A stretch of DNA of 64,000 nucleotides, taken from positions 1 to 64,000 of the forward strand of contig NZ_BMNB01000035.1 of the NCBI RefSeq assembly GCF_014646235.1. Reading direction: 5' to 3'. The position numbers and the translations under genes are program-made. Every line of letters starts with the position of its first letter. Within the stretch, counting starts at the first letter, position 1. This DNA is from Micromonospora sonchi. GTDB lineage: Bacteria; Actinomycetota; Actinomycetes; Mycobacteriales; Micromonosporaceae. This document shows, one piece after another, positions 25,361 to 34,053 of this stretch. The notes under the pieces are model-generated. The model did not search any database. It was not told where the DNA came from and saw nothing but the letters and a program-made list of their open reading frames with translations.

Positions 25361-26113
25361 GTGAAAAAGGCGGCAGGGTTCTTCGGGCACCCGCCGGCGG
25401 CTGATTCGGCCGCCGGCCGGTCCGCGCCGGCCGCTGACCGGTCGACCCGCGACCGGGTCACCCAGCTGCTGCTGGCACGCCGGGCGGCCACCGCCGCCCA
25501 GTTGGGCGACGCGCTGGGGCTCAGCCCGGCGGCGATCCGCCGGCACCTCGACGCGATGCTCGTCGACGGCGACGTGATCGCCCGCGAGCAGACTGTTCGC
25601 GGGCAGCGGGGAAGAGGACGCCCGGCCAAGGTGTTCCTACTGACGGACGCCGCCCGTAGCCGGTGCGGCACCCATCACTACGACAACATGGCCACCGCCG
25701 CGTTGCGCTGGATCGCCCAGACCGGCGGCGCGCGGGCGGTGGAGGAGTTCGCCGCCGAGCAGGTAGCCGCCCTGGAGGCCCGCTGCCGGGCCGCCCTGGC
25801 CCACGCCGGGGACGATCCGATGGCCCGGGCGGAGGCACTCGCCTCGGCGTTGACCGCTGAGGGCTACGCTGCCAGTGCGTCCACGATCGCGTCCGGCGGC
25901 CAGCTCTGCCAGCACCACTGCCCGGTGGCGCACGTGGCCGCCGAGTTTCCCCAGCTGTGCGAGGCCGAGACCACGGTGATCTCCCGCCTGGTCGGCACCC
26001 ACGTGCAGCGCCTGGCCACCATCGCGCACGGCGACGGGGTGTGCACCACGCACATTCCCGGTCCGCCGCCTGCCCAGTCCGGTAAGACCGTCACCACTGT
26101 GAGGGACAGATAG
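25361..26113 (+). CDS. sufR: SufR-type Fe-S cluster-sensing repressor
   Basis: This 250-residue DNA-binding protein has an N-terminal winged HTH (RDRVTQLLLARRAATAAQLGDALGLSPAAIRRHLDAML) and a C-terminal sensor with CQHHCPVAHVAAEFPQLCEAET, whose cysteines match the SufR Fe-S-ligand pattern. In mycobacteria and cyanobacteria SufR represses the suf operon when it holds a cluster. I chose the GTG at 25361; the open frame extends to a TTG at 25325. The gene abuts sufB (TAG then ATG with no gap), so it is the first cistron of its own regulon. Confidence 0.93.
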   Translation: MKKAAGFFGHPPAADSAAGRSAPAADRSTRDRVTQLLLARRAATAAQLGDALGLSPAAIRRHLDAMLVDGDVIAREQTVRGQRGRGRPAKVFLLTDAARSRCGTHHYDNMATAALRWIAQTGGARAVEEFAAEQVAALEARCRAALAHAGDDPMARAEALASALTAEGYAASASTIASGGQLCQHHCPVAHVAAEFPQLCEAETTVISRLVGTHVQRLATIAHGDGVCTTHIPGPPPAQSGKTVTTVRDR

Positions 26114-27544
26114 ATGACCGAGCAGACCGTCCAGCCCCTGACCCAGGAGGAGCAGCTCGCCGCCCTGGGCAACTACGAGTACGGCTGGGCCGACCCGGAC
26201 GTCGCCGGCGCTGCCGCCCAGCGTGGCCTCAGCGAGGCGGTGGTGCGGGACATCTCGGCCAAGAAGAACGAGCCGGCCTGGATGCTCGACCTGCGCCTGA
26301 AGGGGCTGCGGCTGTTCGAGCGCAAGCCGATGCCGGCCTGGGGCGCCGACCTCACCGGGATCGACTTCGACAACATCAAGTACTTCGTGCGCTCCACCGA
26401 GAAGCAGGCCACCAGCTGGGAGGACCTGCCCGAGGACATCAAGAACACCTACGACCGGCTGGGCATCCCGGAGGCGGAGAAGCAGCGCCTCGTCGCCGGT
26501 GTCGCCGCCCAGTACGAGTCCGAGGTGGTCTACCACAAGATCCGTGATGACCTGGAGGAGCAGGGCGTCGTCTTCCTCGACACCGACACCGCCCTCAAGG
26601 AGCACGCGGACCTGTTCAAGGAGTACTTCGGCACGGTGATCCCGGTCGGCGACAACAAGTTCGCCGCGCTGAACACCTCCGTGTGGTCCGGTGGCTCGTT
26701 CATCTACGTGCCGAAGGGCGTGCAGGTGGAGATCCCGCTGCAGGCGTACTTCCGGATCAACACCGAGAACATGGGCCAGTTCGAGCGGACGCTGATCATC
26801 GTCGACGAGGGCGCGTACGTGCACTACGTCGAGGGCTGCACCGCGCCCATCTACTCCTCCGACTCGCTGCACAGCGCGGTGGTCGAGATCATCGTCAAGA
26901 AGAACGCCCGGTGCCGCTACACCACCATCCAGAACTGGTCGAACAACGTCTACAACCTGGTCACCAAGCGCGCGGTGTGCCACGAGGGCGCGACCATGGA
27001 GTGGGTCGACGGCAACATCGGCTCCAAGGTGACCATGAAGTACCCGGCGGTCTACATGACCGGCGAGCACGCCAAGGGCGAGGTGCTGTCGGTGGCCATG
27101 GCCGGCGAGGGCCAGCACCAGGACGCCGGCGCCAAGATGGTGCACGCCGCGCCGCATACCAGCAGCACGATCGTGTCGAAGTCGATCGCCCGGGGCGGTG
27201 GCCGCACCTCGTACCGTGGCCTGGTGCAGGTGCTGGAGGGTTCGCACAGCAGCGCCAGCACGGTCAAGTGCGACGCGCTCCTGGTCGACACCATTTCCCG
27301 CTCCGACACCTACCCGTACGTCGACATCCGTGAGGACGACGTGTCGATGGGGCACGAGGCGACCGTCTCCAAGGTCAGCGAGGACCAGCTCTTCTACCTG
27401 ATGAGCCGGGGTCTGAGCGAGGACGAGGCGATGGCGATGATCGTGCGCGGCTTCATCGAGCCGGTCGCCAAGGAACTGCCGATGGAGTACGCGCTGGAGC
27501 TCAACCGCCTGATCGAGCTGCAGATGGAGGGCGCGGTCGGCTGA
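26114..27544 (+). CDS. sufB: Fe-S cluster scaffold protein SufB
   Basis: This 476-residue SufB is the core scaffold of the SufBCD complex. It has the typical start (LAALGNYEYGWADPD), the mid-protein WSGGSFIYVPKGVQVEIPLQAYFRIN, the beta-helix with NARCRYTTIQNWSNNVYNLVTKRAVC (Cys residues used in sulfur relay) and the C-terminal MSRGLSEDEAMAMIVRGFIEP helix that binds SufC. No intein interrupts it, unlike in some mycobacteria. It lies in a complete sufR-B-D-Rieske-C-S-U-T cluster. Confidence 0.97.
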   Translation: MTEQTVQPLTQEEQLAALGNYEYGWADPDVAGAAAQRGLSEAVVRDISAKKNEPAWMLDLRLKGLRLFERKPMPAWGADLTGIDFDNIKYFVRSTEKQATSWEDLPEDIKNTYDRLGIPEAEKQRLVAGVAAQYESEVVYHKIRDDLEEQGVVFLDTDTALKEHADLFKEYFGTVIPVGDNKFAALNTSVWSGGSFIYVPKGVQVEIPLQAYFRINTENMGQFERTLIIVDEGAYVHYVEGCTAPIYSSDSLHSAVVEIIVKKNARCRYTTIQNWSNNVYNLVTKRAVCHEGATMEWVDGNIGSKVTMKYPAVYMTGEHAKGEVLSVAMAGEGQHQDAGAKMVHAAPHTSSTIVSKSIARGGGRTSYRGLVQVLEGSHSSASTVKCDALLVDTISRSDTYPYVDIREDDVSMGHEATVSKVSEDQLFYLMSRGLSEDEAMAMIVRGFIEPVAKELPMEYALELNRLIELQMEGAVG

Positions 27545-27626
27545 CCCGCGCCGCCCGGCGGGCCGGCTGATGCCGGCCCGCCACCGAAGCATCAGACCGT
27601 CGTCGCAAGAACAGACCAAGGACGAG

Positions 27627-28769
27627 ATGACTACCCAGGCTTCCGCGCCGCCCAGCACCAAGTCGCAGGCGCTTCGCTCGTACGACGTCGCCGACTTCCC
27701 GGCCCTCACCGGCCTGGAGGAGGATTGGCGCTTCACCCCGCTCAAGCGACTGCGCGGGCTGACCGGCGGGGCTCAGGCCGCGACCGGCACGGTCCGGCAC
27801 GAGTACGCTGACCTGCCCGAGGGCGTCACCGTCGAGCGGATCGCGAAGGACGACCCGCGGGTCGGCAGCGTGCTCACCCCGGTCGACCGGATCAGCGCGC
27901 TCGGCTACGGCGGTGCGGCCGAGGCGCTACTGGTGCGGGTCGCCCGCGAGGCCGTGGTGGCCGAGCCGGTGACCCTGCGGGTGGTCGGCGAGGGCACCGA
28001 CGGGGTGGCCTTCGGGCACACCTTCGTCGAGGTGGAGCGGTTCGCCGAGGCCACCCTGGTGCTGGAGCACGTCGGTTCGGCGACGCTCGCGGACAACGTC
28101 GAGGTGACGGTGGCCGACGGGGCGAAGCTGACCCTGGTCACCGTCGCCGACTGGGCCGACGACGCGGTGCAGGCGCAGCACCTCAAGGTGAAGCTGGGCC
28201 GCGACGCGCGCGTGGTGCACGTGCAGGTCAGCCTCGGCGGCGACCTGGTCCGGCAGTACACGTCGGTCGAGTACACCGACCGGGGCGGCGAGGCCGAGCT
28301 GTACGGCCTCTACTTCGCCGACTCCGGCCAGCACCTGGAGCACCGCCAGCTGGTCGACCACACCGTGCCGGACTGCCGCAGCTACGTCGGCTACCGGGGC
28401 GCGTTGCAGGGGGAGAGCGCCCGCACGGTCTGGGTCGGCGACGTGCTGATCCGCGCCGAGGCGACCGGCACCGACACGTACGAGATCAACCGGAACCTGC
28501 TGCTCACCGAAGGCGCGCGGGCGGACTCCGTACCGAACCTGGAGATCGAGACCGGCGAGATCGCCGGCGCCGGCCACGCCAGCGCGACCGGCCGCTTCGA
28601 CGACGAGCAGCTGTTCTACCTGATGACCCGGGGCATCCCGGAGGCCGAGGCCCGGCGCCTGGTGGTGCGCGGCTTCTTCGCCGAGCTGCTCAACAAGATC
28701 CCGGTCGAGGAGCTGCGCGAGCGCCTCGGTGCGGCGATCGAGGCCCGGCTCGCGAAGGCCGGCGCCTGA
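27627..28769 (+). CDS. sufD: Fe-S cluster assembly protein SufD
   Basis: This 380-residue SufD pairs with SufB in the SufBC2D scaffold. It starts at ATG 27627 behind AAGGACGAG. The N-terminal FTPLKRLRGL motif, the beta-helix core (LVDHTVPDCRSYVGYRGALQGESARTVWVGDVLI) and the C-terminal LFYLMTRGIPEAEARRLVVRGFF, which parallels the SufB end, are all present. Its stop overlaps the next start (TGATG). Confidence 0.96.
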   Translation: MTTQASAPPSTKSQALRSYDVADFPALTGLEEDWRFTPLKRLRGLTGGAQAATGTVRHEYADLPEGVTVERIAKDDPRVGSVLTPVDRISALGYGGAAEALLVRVAREAVVAEPVTLRVVGEGTDGVAFGHTFVEVERFAEATLVLEHVGSATLADNVEVTVADGAKLTLVTVADWADDAVQAQHLKVKLGRDARVVHVQVSLGGDLVRQYTSVEYTDRGGEAELYGLYFADSGQHLEHRQLVDHTVPDCRSYVGYRGALQGESARTVWVGDVLIRAEATGTDTYEINRNLLLTEGARADSVPNLEIETGEIAGAGHASATGRFDDEQLFYLMTRGIPEAEARRLVVRGFFAELLNKIPVEELRERLGAAIEARLAKAGA

Positions 28770-29113
28770 TGATCCGCATCTGTTCCACCGAGGATGTGCC
28801 GAAGGGCACCGTGATCAGCGCCGACATCGACGGCACCCAGATCGCGCTGGTGCACGCCGAGGACGGTGCCTTCTACGCCATCTACGACGAGTGCTCGCAC
28901 GCCGCGGTGCCCCTGTCGGAGGGGGAGGTGGAGGGCTGCACGCTGGAGTGCTGGCTGCACGGCTCCCGCTTCGACCTGCGCACCGGTGAACCGACCGGGC
29001 TGCCCGCCACCGAACCCGTTCCTGTCTATTCCGTCGAAGTCCGCGACGGCGACATCTACCTTCCCGTGGGCGCCGACGGCCGCCCGATGCCGAGCAATGG
29101 AGTGACCCGATAA
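28769..29113 (+). CDS. Rieske [2Fe-2S] ferredoxin of the suf operon
   Basis: This 114-residue Rieske-type ferredoxin has both cluster motifs: DECSHAAVPLSEG (C-x-H) and LECWLHGSRFDLRTG (C-x-x-H). It resembles the small non-heme dioxygenase ferredoxins found inside actinobacterial suf operons, where it may carry electrons for cluster assembly. It overlaps sufD and sufC by one base each, so expression is locked to the operon. Confidence 0.93.
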   Translation: MIRICSTEDVPKGTVISADIDGTQIALVHAEDGAFYAIYDECSHAAVPLSEGEVEGCTLECWLHGSRFDLRTGEPTGLPATEPVPVYSVEVRDGDIYLPVGADGRPMPSNGVTR

Positions 29114-29886
29114 TGAGCACCCTGGAGATCCGTGACCTGCAGGTGTCGGTCAAGCTGCCCGACGGTGAGCTCAAGCCGATCCTGACCGGCGTCGACCTGA
29201 CCGTGCGCTCCGGCGAGACCCACGCGATCATGGGCCCGAACGGCTCCGGCAAGTCGACCCTGGCGTACGCGGTCGCCGGCCACCCGAAGTACGAGATCAC
29301 CGGCGGCTCGGTGACCCTGGACGGCGAGGACGTCCTCGAACTCTCCGTCGACGAGCGGGCCCGCGCCGGCCTCTTCCTGGCCATGCAGTACCCGGTCGAG
29401 GTGCCCGGCGTGTCGGTGGCGAACTTCCTGCGTACCGCCAAGACCGCGATCGACGGCGCGGCGCCGAAGCTGCGCACCTGGGGCGGCGAGCTGCGCGGCG
29501 CCATGGAGCGCCTGCACATGGACCCGGCCTTCGCCCAGCGCAACGTCAACGAGGGCTTCTCCGGCGGCGAGAAGAAGCGGCACGAGATCGTGCAGCTGGA
29601 GCTGCTCAAGCCGAAGATCGCCATCCTCGACGAGACCGACTCGGGCCTGGACGTGGACGCGCTGCGCGTGGTCAGCGAGGGCGTGAACCGGGTGCGCGAC
29701 ACCGGTGACACCGGTCTGCTGCTGATCACCCACTACACCCGGATCCTGCGCTACATCAAGCCGGACTTCGTGCACGTCTTCGTCGGCGGCCGGATCGTCG
29801 AGGAGGGCGGCCCGGAGCTGGCCGACAAGCTCGAGGACGAGGGCTACGAGCGGTACGCGGCCGGGGCCGGTTCGGCGCGGGCCTGA
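29113..29886 (+). CDS. sufC: Fe-S assembly ATPase SufC
   Basis: This 257-residue ABC-type ATPase powers SufBCD. Walker A is GPNGSGKST, the signature is FSGGEKKRHEI, Walker B is IAILDETDSGLDVDAL, and the switch His lies in LLITHYTRIL. The glutamate after Walker B is followed by TDSGLD, characteristic of SufC rather than transporter ATPases. There is no membrane partner. Its start is coupled to the Rieske gene by a TAATG overlap. Confidence 0.97.
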   Translation: MSTLEIRDLQVSVKLPDGELKPILTGVDLTVRSGETHAIMGPNGSGKSTLAYAVAGHPKYEITGGSVTLDGEDVLELSVDERARAGLFLAMQYPVEVPGVSVANFLRTAKTAIDGAAPKLRTWGGELRGAMERLHMDPAFAQRNVNEGFSGGEKKRHEIVQLELLKPKIAILDETDSGLDVDALRVVSEGVNRVRDTGDTGLLLITHYTRILRYIKPDFVHVFVGGRIVEEGGPELADKLEDEGYERYAAGAGSARA

Positions 29887-29914
29887 TCTTCCGAGGGAAA
29901 GGCCGGTCACGACG

Positions 29915-31246
29915 ATGACCACCATCGCGATCCCGTCGGGGATGCCGCAGTACGACGACGTGCCCCGCTACGACGTGGCGGCGGTACGCGCCGACTTCCC
30001 GATCCTCGACCGGGAGATCAACGGGCACCCGCTGGTCTACCTGGACAGCGCCAACACCTCCCACAAACCGCGGCAGGTGCTCGACGTGCTGCGCGAGCAC
30101 TACGAGCGGCACAACGCCAACGTGTCGCGCTCGGTGCACACGCTGGGCACCGAGGCGACCGAGGCGTACGAGGGCGCCCGGGCGAAGATCGCCACGTTCG
30201 TCAACGCGCCCAGCGTGGACGAGGTGGTGTTCACCAAGAACTCCACCGAGGCGATCAACCTGGTGGCGTACGCGTTCGCCAACGCCTCGCTGCGCTTCGA
30301 CGCCGCGCGGTCCGCGTCGTCCGGCGGGACGGACGACCGGTTCCGGCTCGGCCCCGGTGACGAGATCGTCATCTCCGAGATGGAGCACCACTCGAACATC
30401 GTCCCGTGGCAGTTGCTGGCCGAGCGCACCGGCGCGACGCTGCGCTGGTTCCCGGTCACCGACGCCGGTCGGCTGGACGAGTCGGGGCTGACGGACCTGG
30501 TCAACGAGCGGACGAAGATCGTCTCGCTGGTGCACATGTCCAACATCCTCGGCACGGTCAACGCCACCTCACGGATCACCGCGCGGGTCCGCGAGGTGGG
30601 GGCGCTGCTGCTGCTCGACTGCTCGCAGTCGGTGCCGCACATGCCGATCGACGTGGTCGACCTGGACGCGGACTTCATCGTCTTCACCGGGCACAAGATG
30701 TGCGGCCCGACCGGCATCGGGGTGCTCTGGGGCCGGGCGGAACTGCTCGCGGCGATGCCGCCGGTGCTCGGCGGCGGCTCGATGATCGAGACGGTGACGA
30801 TGGGTGGCTCCACGTTCGCCGCGCCGCCGGCCCGCTTCGAGGCGGGCACCCCGCCGATCGCCGAGGCGGTCGCGCTCGGCGCGGCCGTGGACTACCTCTC
30901 CGGCCTCGGCATGCGGGCCGTCCAGTGGCACGAGAAGCAACTGACCGCGTACGCGCTGGACGCCCTGGGCACCGTGCCCGGCCTGCGGATCTTCGGCCCG
31001 GAGGTGCCGGTGGGCCGGGGCGGCACGATCTCGTTCGCCCTCGGCGACGTGCACCCGCACGACGTGGGGCAGGTGCTCGACTCCCTCGGCGTGCAGGTGC
31101 GGGTCGGCCACCACTGCGCCCGGCCGGTCTGCACCCGGTTCGGGGTGCCCGCGACGACCCGGGCCTCGTTCTACCTCTACACCACGACGGAGGAGATCGA
31201 CGCCCTGGTCGCGGGCCTGGAGCAGGTGCGGAAGGTGTTCGGATGA
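29915..31246 (+). CDS. sufS: cysteine desulfurase SufS
   Basis: This 443-residue PLP enzyme removes sulfur from cysteine. The PLP-binding Lys lies in FIVFTGHKMCGPTGIG. The catalytic Cys lies in VRVGHHCARPVCTRFGVP, the form typical of group II (SufS) desulfurases. The N-terminal YLDSANTSHKP and SRSVHTLGTEATEAYEGAR are also diagnostic. It uses the adjacent SufU as its sulfur acceptor. Confidence 0.97.
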   Translation: MTTIAIPSGMPQYDDVPRYDVAAVRADFPILDREINGHPLVYLDSANTSHKPRQVLDVLREHYERHNANVSRSVHTLGTEATEAYEGARAKIATFVNAPSVDEVVFTKNSTEAINLVAYAFANASLRFDAARSASSGGTDDRFRLGPGDEIVISEMEHHSNIVPWQLLAERTGATLRWFPVTDAGRLDESGLTDLVNERTKIVSLVHMSNILGTVNATSRITARVREVGALLLLDCSQSVPHMPIDVVDLDADFIVFTGHKMCGPTGIGVLWGRAELLAAMPPVLGGGSMIETVTMGGSTFAAPPARFEAGTPPIAEAVALGAAVDYLSGLGMRAVQWHEKQLTAYALDALGTVPGLRIFGPEVPVGRGGTISFALGDVHPHDVGQVLDSLGVQVRVGHHCARPVCTRFGVPATTRASFYLYTTTEEIDALVAGLEQVRKVFG

Positions 31247-31291
31247 GCCCGGCGACGCGGGCGCCCGGCGATTCGACGGGGGTTCGGCCCG

Positions 31292-31768
31292 ATGCAGCTT
31301 GAGTCGCTCTACCAGGAGATCATCCTGGACCACTACAAGCACCCGCACGGTCGCGGCCTGCGTGACGCCGCCGACCCGGCCGACCAGGTGGGCGAGGCGC
31401 ACCACGTCAACCCGACCTGCGGTGACGAGGTGACCATCCGGGTGGCCACCGACGGCGACACGTTGCACGACGTGTCGTACGACGGGATGGGCTGTTCGAT
31501 CAGCCAGGCGTCCGCGAGCGTGCTGCACGAACTGCTGACCGGCCGGGCCGCGGCCGAGGCGTTCGAGGTGCACGCGGCGTTCCTGGCGTTGCTGTCCGGC
31601 CGTGGCGAGGTCACGCCGGACGAGGACGTGCTCGGCGACGGGGTGGCGTTCGAGGGCGTGGCCCGCTACCCCGCCCGGGTCAAGTGCGCGCTGTTGCCGT
31701 GGATGGCGTTCAAGGACGCCGCGGCACGCGCCGGTGTGGGCGCGAGCCCGACGGAGGTGAAGGCATGA
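31292..31768 (+). CDS. sufU: sulfurtransferase SufU
   Basis: This 158-residue SufU is the zinc-containing sulfur acceptor for SufS. The three conserved Cys motifs are NPTCGDEVTI, YDGMGCSISQASASVL and VKCALLPWMAFKDA; the first retains the Asp used as a zinc ligand. The ATG at 31292 gives MQLESLYQEIILDHYKHPHGRG, a perfect family start. It overlaps the next gene by 4 nt. Confidence 0.95.
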   Translation: MQLESLYQEIILDHYKHPHGRGLRDAADPADQVGEAHHVNPTCGDEVTIRVATDGDTLHDVSYDGMGCSISQASASVLHELLTGRAAAEAFEVHAAFLALLSGRGEVTPDEDVLGDGVAFEGVARYPARVKCALLPWMAFKDAAARAGVGASPTEVKA

Positions 31769-32232
31769 GCGAGGAAACCACCACGCCGGAGGTGGGCGCT
31801 GTGGCAACCGAGGGCGCTGTGGCGACCGACGGCGCGGCGCCGGCTGGCGGTGCTGCGGGGGCTGGCGCTCCTGCGGCGGCTGATGGCGCTGTGGCGGCTG
31901 GCGGCACGAAGGCCGCCGCCGCCGACGTCGAGGAGGCGATGAAGGATGTCGTCGACCCGGAACTGGGCATCAACGTGGTCGACCTGGGCCTGGTGTACGG
32001 CGTCCACGTCGACGACGACAACGTGGCCACCCTGGACATGACGCTGACCTCGGCGGCGTGCCCGCTGACCGACGTGATCGAGGACCAGGCGCGGCAGGCC
32101 CTGACCACCGGCCCGGGTGGCGGCCTGGTCAAGGACATGCGGATCAACTGGGTCTGGCTGCCCCCGTGGGGGCCGGACAAGATCACTGACGAGGGCCGGG
32201 ACCAGCTCCGCTCCCTCGGCTTCAACGTCTGA
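31765..32232 (+). CDS. sufT: SufT/MIP18-family Fe-S assembly protein
   Basis: This 155-residue protein has a C-terminal MIP18 (DUF59) domain: VEEAMKDVVDPELGINVVDLGLVYGVHVDDD, TLTSAACPLTDVIEDQ, then MRINWVWLPPWGPDKIT. Family members help mature Fe-S proteins. The first 50 residues are a low-complexity Ala/Gly/Val leader (AVATEGAVATDGAAPAGG) not found in most homologues and likely disordered. It closes the suf operon and overlaps sufU. Confidence 0.92.
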   Translation: MSEETTTPEVGAVATEGAVATDGAAPAGGAAGAGAPAAADGAVAAGGTKAAAADVEEAMKDVVDPELGINVVDLGLVYGVHVDDDNVATLDMTLTSAACPLTDVIEDQARQALTTGPGGGLVKDMRINWVWLPPWGPDKITDEGRDQLRSLGFNV

Positions 32233-32595
32233 CCCGGGCCGGACCGGCCCTTCGCACCGCTCCACGTCGGGCGTGGCACCCACCAGGGTGCCGCGCCCGC
32301 TGCTCTTCCCGGCAAGGCCACTGCCACTGCGCCGGGGGCGACCGTCGGGGCCGGCAGCCGCGCGGCCAGCCGGTCCAGCACCTCCTCGGCCAACCGTGAT
32401 GTCACACAGACATATTCATGTCGCTGTGACATCACGCCCGCGAGGAGCAATGCCGCCTTGGCGCGGCAGGCATCCCGGTGGGCTGTCGCATGAGCTGCGC
32501 CACCTGTCGGAATACCTGGTGGAGGGCGTGACTTGTGATCGACATGATCCCGACTGTTTTGGTAGGGATTAGCGCCGATGGCATCAGGAGGACCC
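32233..32595. other. intergenic region between suf operon and sulfurtransferase
   Basis: This 363-bp stretch has no convincing gene. The minus strand keeps an open frame (RLAEEVLDRLAARLPAPTVAP) that could be a gene relic, but I see no family match. The only clear element is a double palindrome at 32399-32432. Just before the sulfurtransferase the sequence becomes less GC-rich (TGTTTTGGTAGGGATTAG), as expected for its promoter. Confidence 0.5.
32399..32432. promoter_or_regulatory. tandem palindromic operator, ATGTC-N5-GACAT twice
   Basis: ATGTCACACAGACAT (32399-32413) and ATGTCGCTGTGACAT (32418-32432) are two copies of the same 15-bp palindrome with centres 19 bp apart, close to two helical turns. 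Together they also form one larger near-perfect inverted repeat (arms 32396-32413 and 32418-32435). This is the layout of a site bound by two repressor dimers on one DNA face. The target could be the sulfurtransferase gene 160 bp downstream. Confidence 0.55.
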
Positions 32596-33462
32596 ATGGC
32601 TGACCTGCCCACCCCGCTCGTGTCCACCGAGTGGCTGGCCCAACACCTCGACGACCCGAAGCTGCGGATCTTCGACGCCACGGTGCACCTGGCCCCGCCG
32701 ACCGAGGCGGGCGGGGAGTGGAGCCAGACGTCCGGTCGCCCCGACTACCTGGCCGCCCACATCCCCGGCGCGGCGTTCGCGGACATCATCGACGATCTCT
32801 CCGAGCCGGACGGTGGCTGGTTCACCAAGCCATCGCCGGAGCGGTTCGCCGCGGCGGCCGGCCGGCTGGGCATCGGCCCCGACACGGCGGTCGTGGTGTA
32901 CGCGGCCAACGTGTTCTGGGCCACCCGGCTGTGGTGGCTGCTGCTCGCCAACGGCTTCGACAACGTGGCGGTGCTCGACGGTGGCCTCGGCAAGTGGACC
33001 GCCGAGGGCCGGCCCACCCGGTCCGGGGCGGAGAGCTACCCGCAGGCGGAATTCGTCGGCACCCCCCGGCCGGCGCTCTTCGCCGAGCTCGACGAGGTCA
33101 AGCAGGTGGTGGAGAGCGGCAGCGGCGCCTGCCTGATCAACTCGCTGTCGCCGGAGGACCACCACGCCACCGAGACGGTCAGCTACCCGCGGCCGGGCCG
33201 GATCCCGGGCAGCCGCAACGTCTTCGTCGCCGCCCTGCTCAACCCGGCCGACGGGACGTTCCGACCGGTGCCAGAGCTGCGTGAGATCTTCAAGGAGGTG
33301 CAGGCCCAGTCGGGACGGAAGGTCACCTACTGCGGTGGCGGGATCGCTGCCACCGGAGACGCCCTGGCGCTGCGCCTGATCGGCGAGACGGACGTGGCGG
33401 TCTACGACGGCTCGCTGTGGGAATGGACCAACGACCCGTCCCTGCCGCTCGAGGTCGGCTGA
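32596..33462 (+). CDS. sseA: sulfurtransferase, two rhodanese domains
   Basis: This 288-residue SseA-type thiosulfate/3-mercaptopyruvate sulfurtransferase has an inactive N-terminal rhodanese domain (DYLAAHIPGAAFADIIDDLS ... VVVYAANVFWATRLWWLL) and a catalytic C-terminal one. The active Cys is in VTYCGGGIAATG, where CGGGI replaces the classic CGSGV. ATG 32596 has AGGAGG upstream; an in-frame ATG 18 bases earlier would overlap that site. Its position after the suf operon fits sulfur metabolism, but it has its own promoter region. Confidence 0.9.
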   Translation: MADLPTPLVSTEWLAQHLDDPKLRIFDATVHLAPPTEAGGEWSQTSGRPDYLAAHIPGAAFADIIDDLSEPDGGWFTKPSPERFAAAAGRLGIGPDTAVVVYAANVFWATRLWWLLLANGFDNVAVLDGGLGKWTAEGRPTRSGAESYPQAEFVGTPRPALFAELDEVKQVVESGSGACLINSLSPEDHHATETVSYPRPGRIPGSRNVFVAALLNPADGTFRPVPELREIFKEVQAQSGRKVTYCGGGIAATGDALALRLIGETDVAVYDGSLWEWTNDPSLPLEVG

Positions 33463-33636
33463 GCGCGGTAGCGCTGCTGTAAGGCTCGAATAACGCGTGG
33501 CCCCGGGGGCGGCACCGACGCAGGATGGTGCGGTGATCGAGCCGTACCCGATGATGCCGCCCGCGGTGGCCACGGCCACCGCCGCGACCCGACAGCGGAC
33601 CATGTTCGGGGTGGCCTCGCCGCACCGTCCGCCGTC

Positions 33637-33836
33637 GTGACCACGGCGTTCCTCGCCGGTCTGATCGCCGGCTACGGCGTCGCGGCGTTCGGCGGCGCCA
33701 TTGTCGCCGGTTGGCTGGCACCGCTCGCCACGCCGCTGCGGCTGGCCGCGGCTCCGGTACGGCCATCGCCGCCCTCTTCACCCTCGGGGTGTTCGTCGCC
33801 TCGGCCCTCGCCCTCGCCACCCTCCTCGGTCACTGA
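33637..33836 (+). pseudogene. decayed LysE-like transporter remnant
   Basis: A GTG at 33637 starts MTTAFLAGLIAGYGVAAFGG, which resembles the first helix of LysE-family exporters. After about 40 residues the frame is lost; another frame supplies TAIAALFTLGVFVASALALATLLGH and a stop near 33836, resembling a later LysE helix. Most of the protein is missing. I interpret this as an internally deleted, frameshifted relic. The original frame runs on by chance into the downstream protease gene, so any longer protease start here is an artefact. The stretches 33463-33636 and 33837-34053 hold no other recognisable gene. Confidence 0.4.
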
Positions 33837-34053
33837 CGGTCGCAGATCGTCCACTCCGGGCCGGTACGCGCGTCACGTGGGTCTGTACCGGCTCGCCGCC
33901 GCGACGGTCCTGCCAGAGCTTTTTCCGCTTTCCGGTGGATGTTCGGCATCCACCGTCCGCTTAGGGTTCTTTCAGTTCGAAGATCTTCCGCGTCCGCTCC
34001 GCCGACCCGGGGCGACACGGTTCGGTCTCACCCTTCACCATCAGGGAGCTGAC

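Noticed and set aside
32283..32460. Minus-strand ORF beginning inside the double palindrome (MSQRHEYV...)
   Set aside because: Third-position GC is suggestive, but there is no family match and the start lies within the operator; it is kept only as a possible relic.
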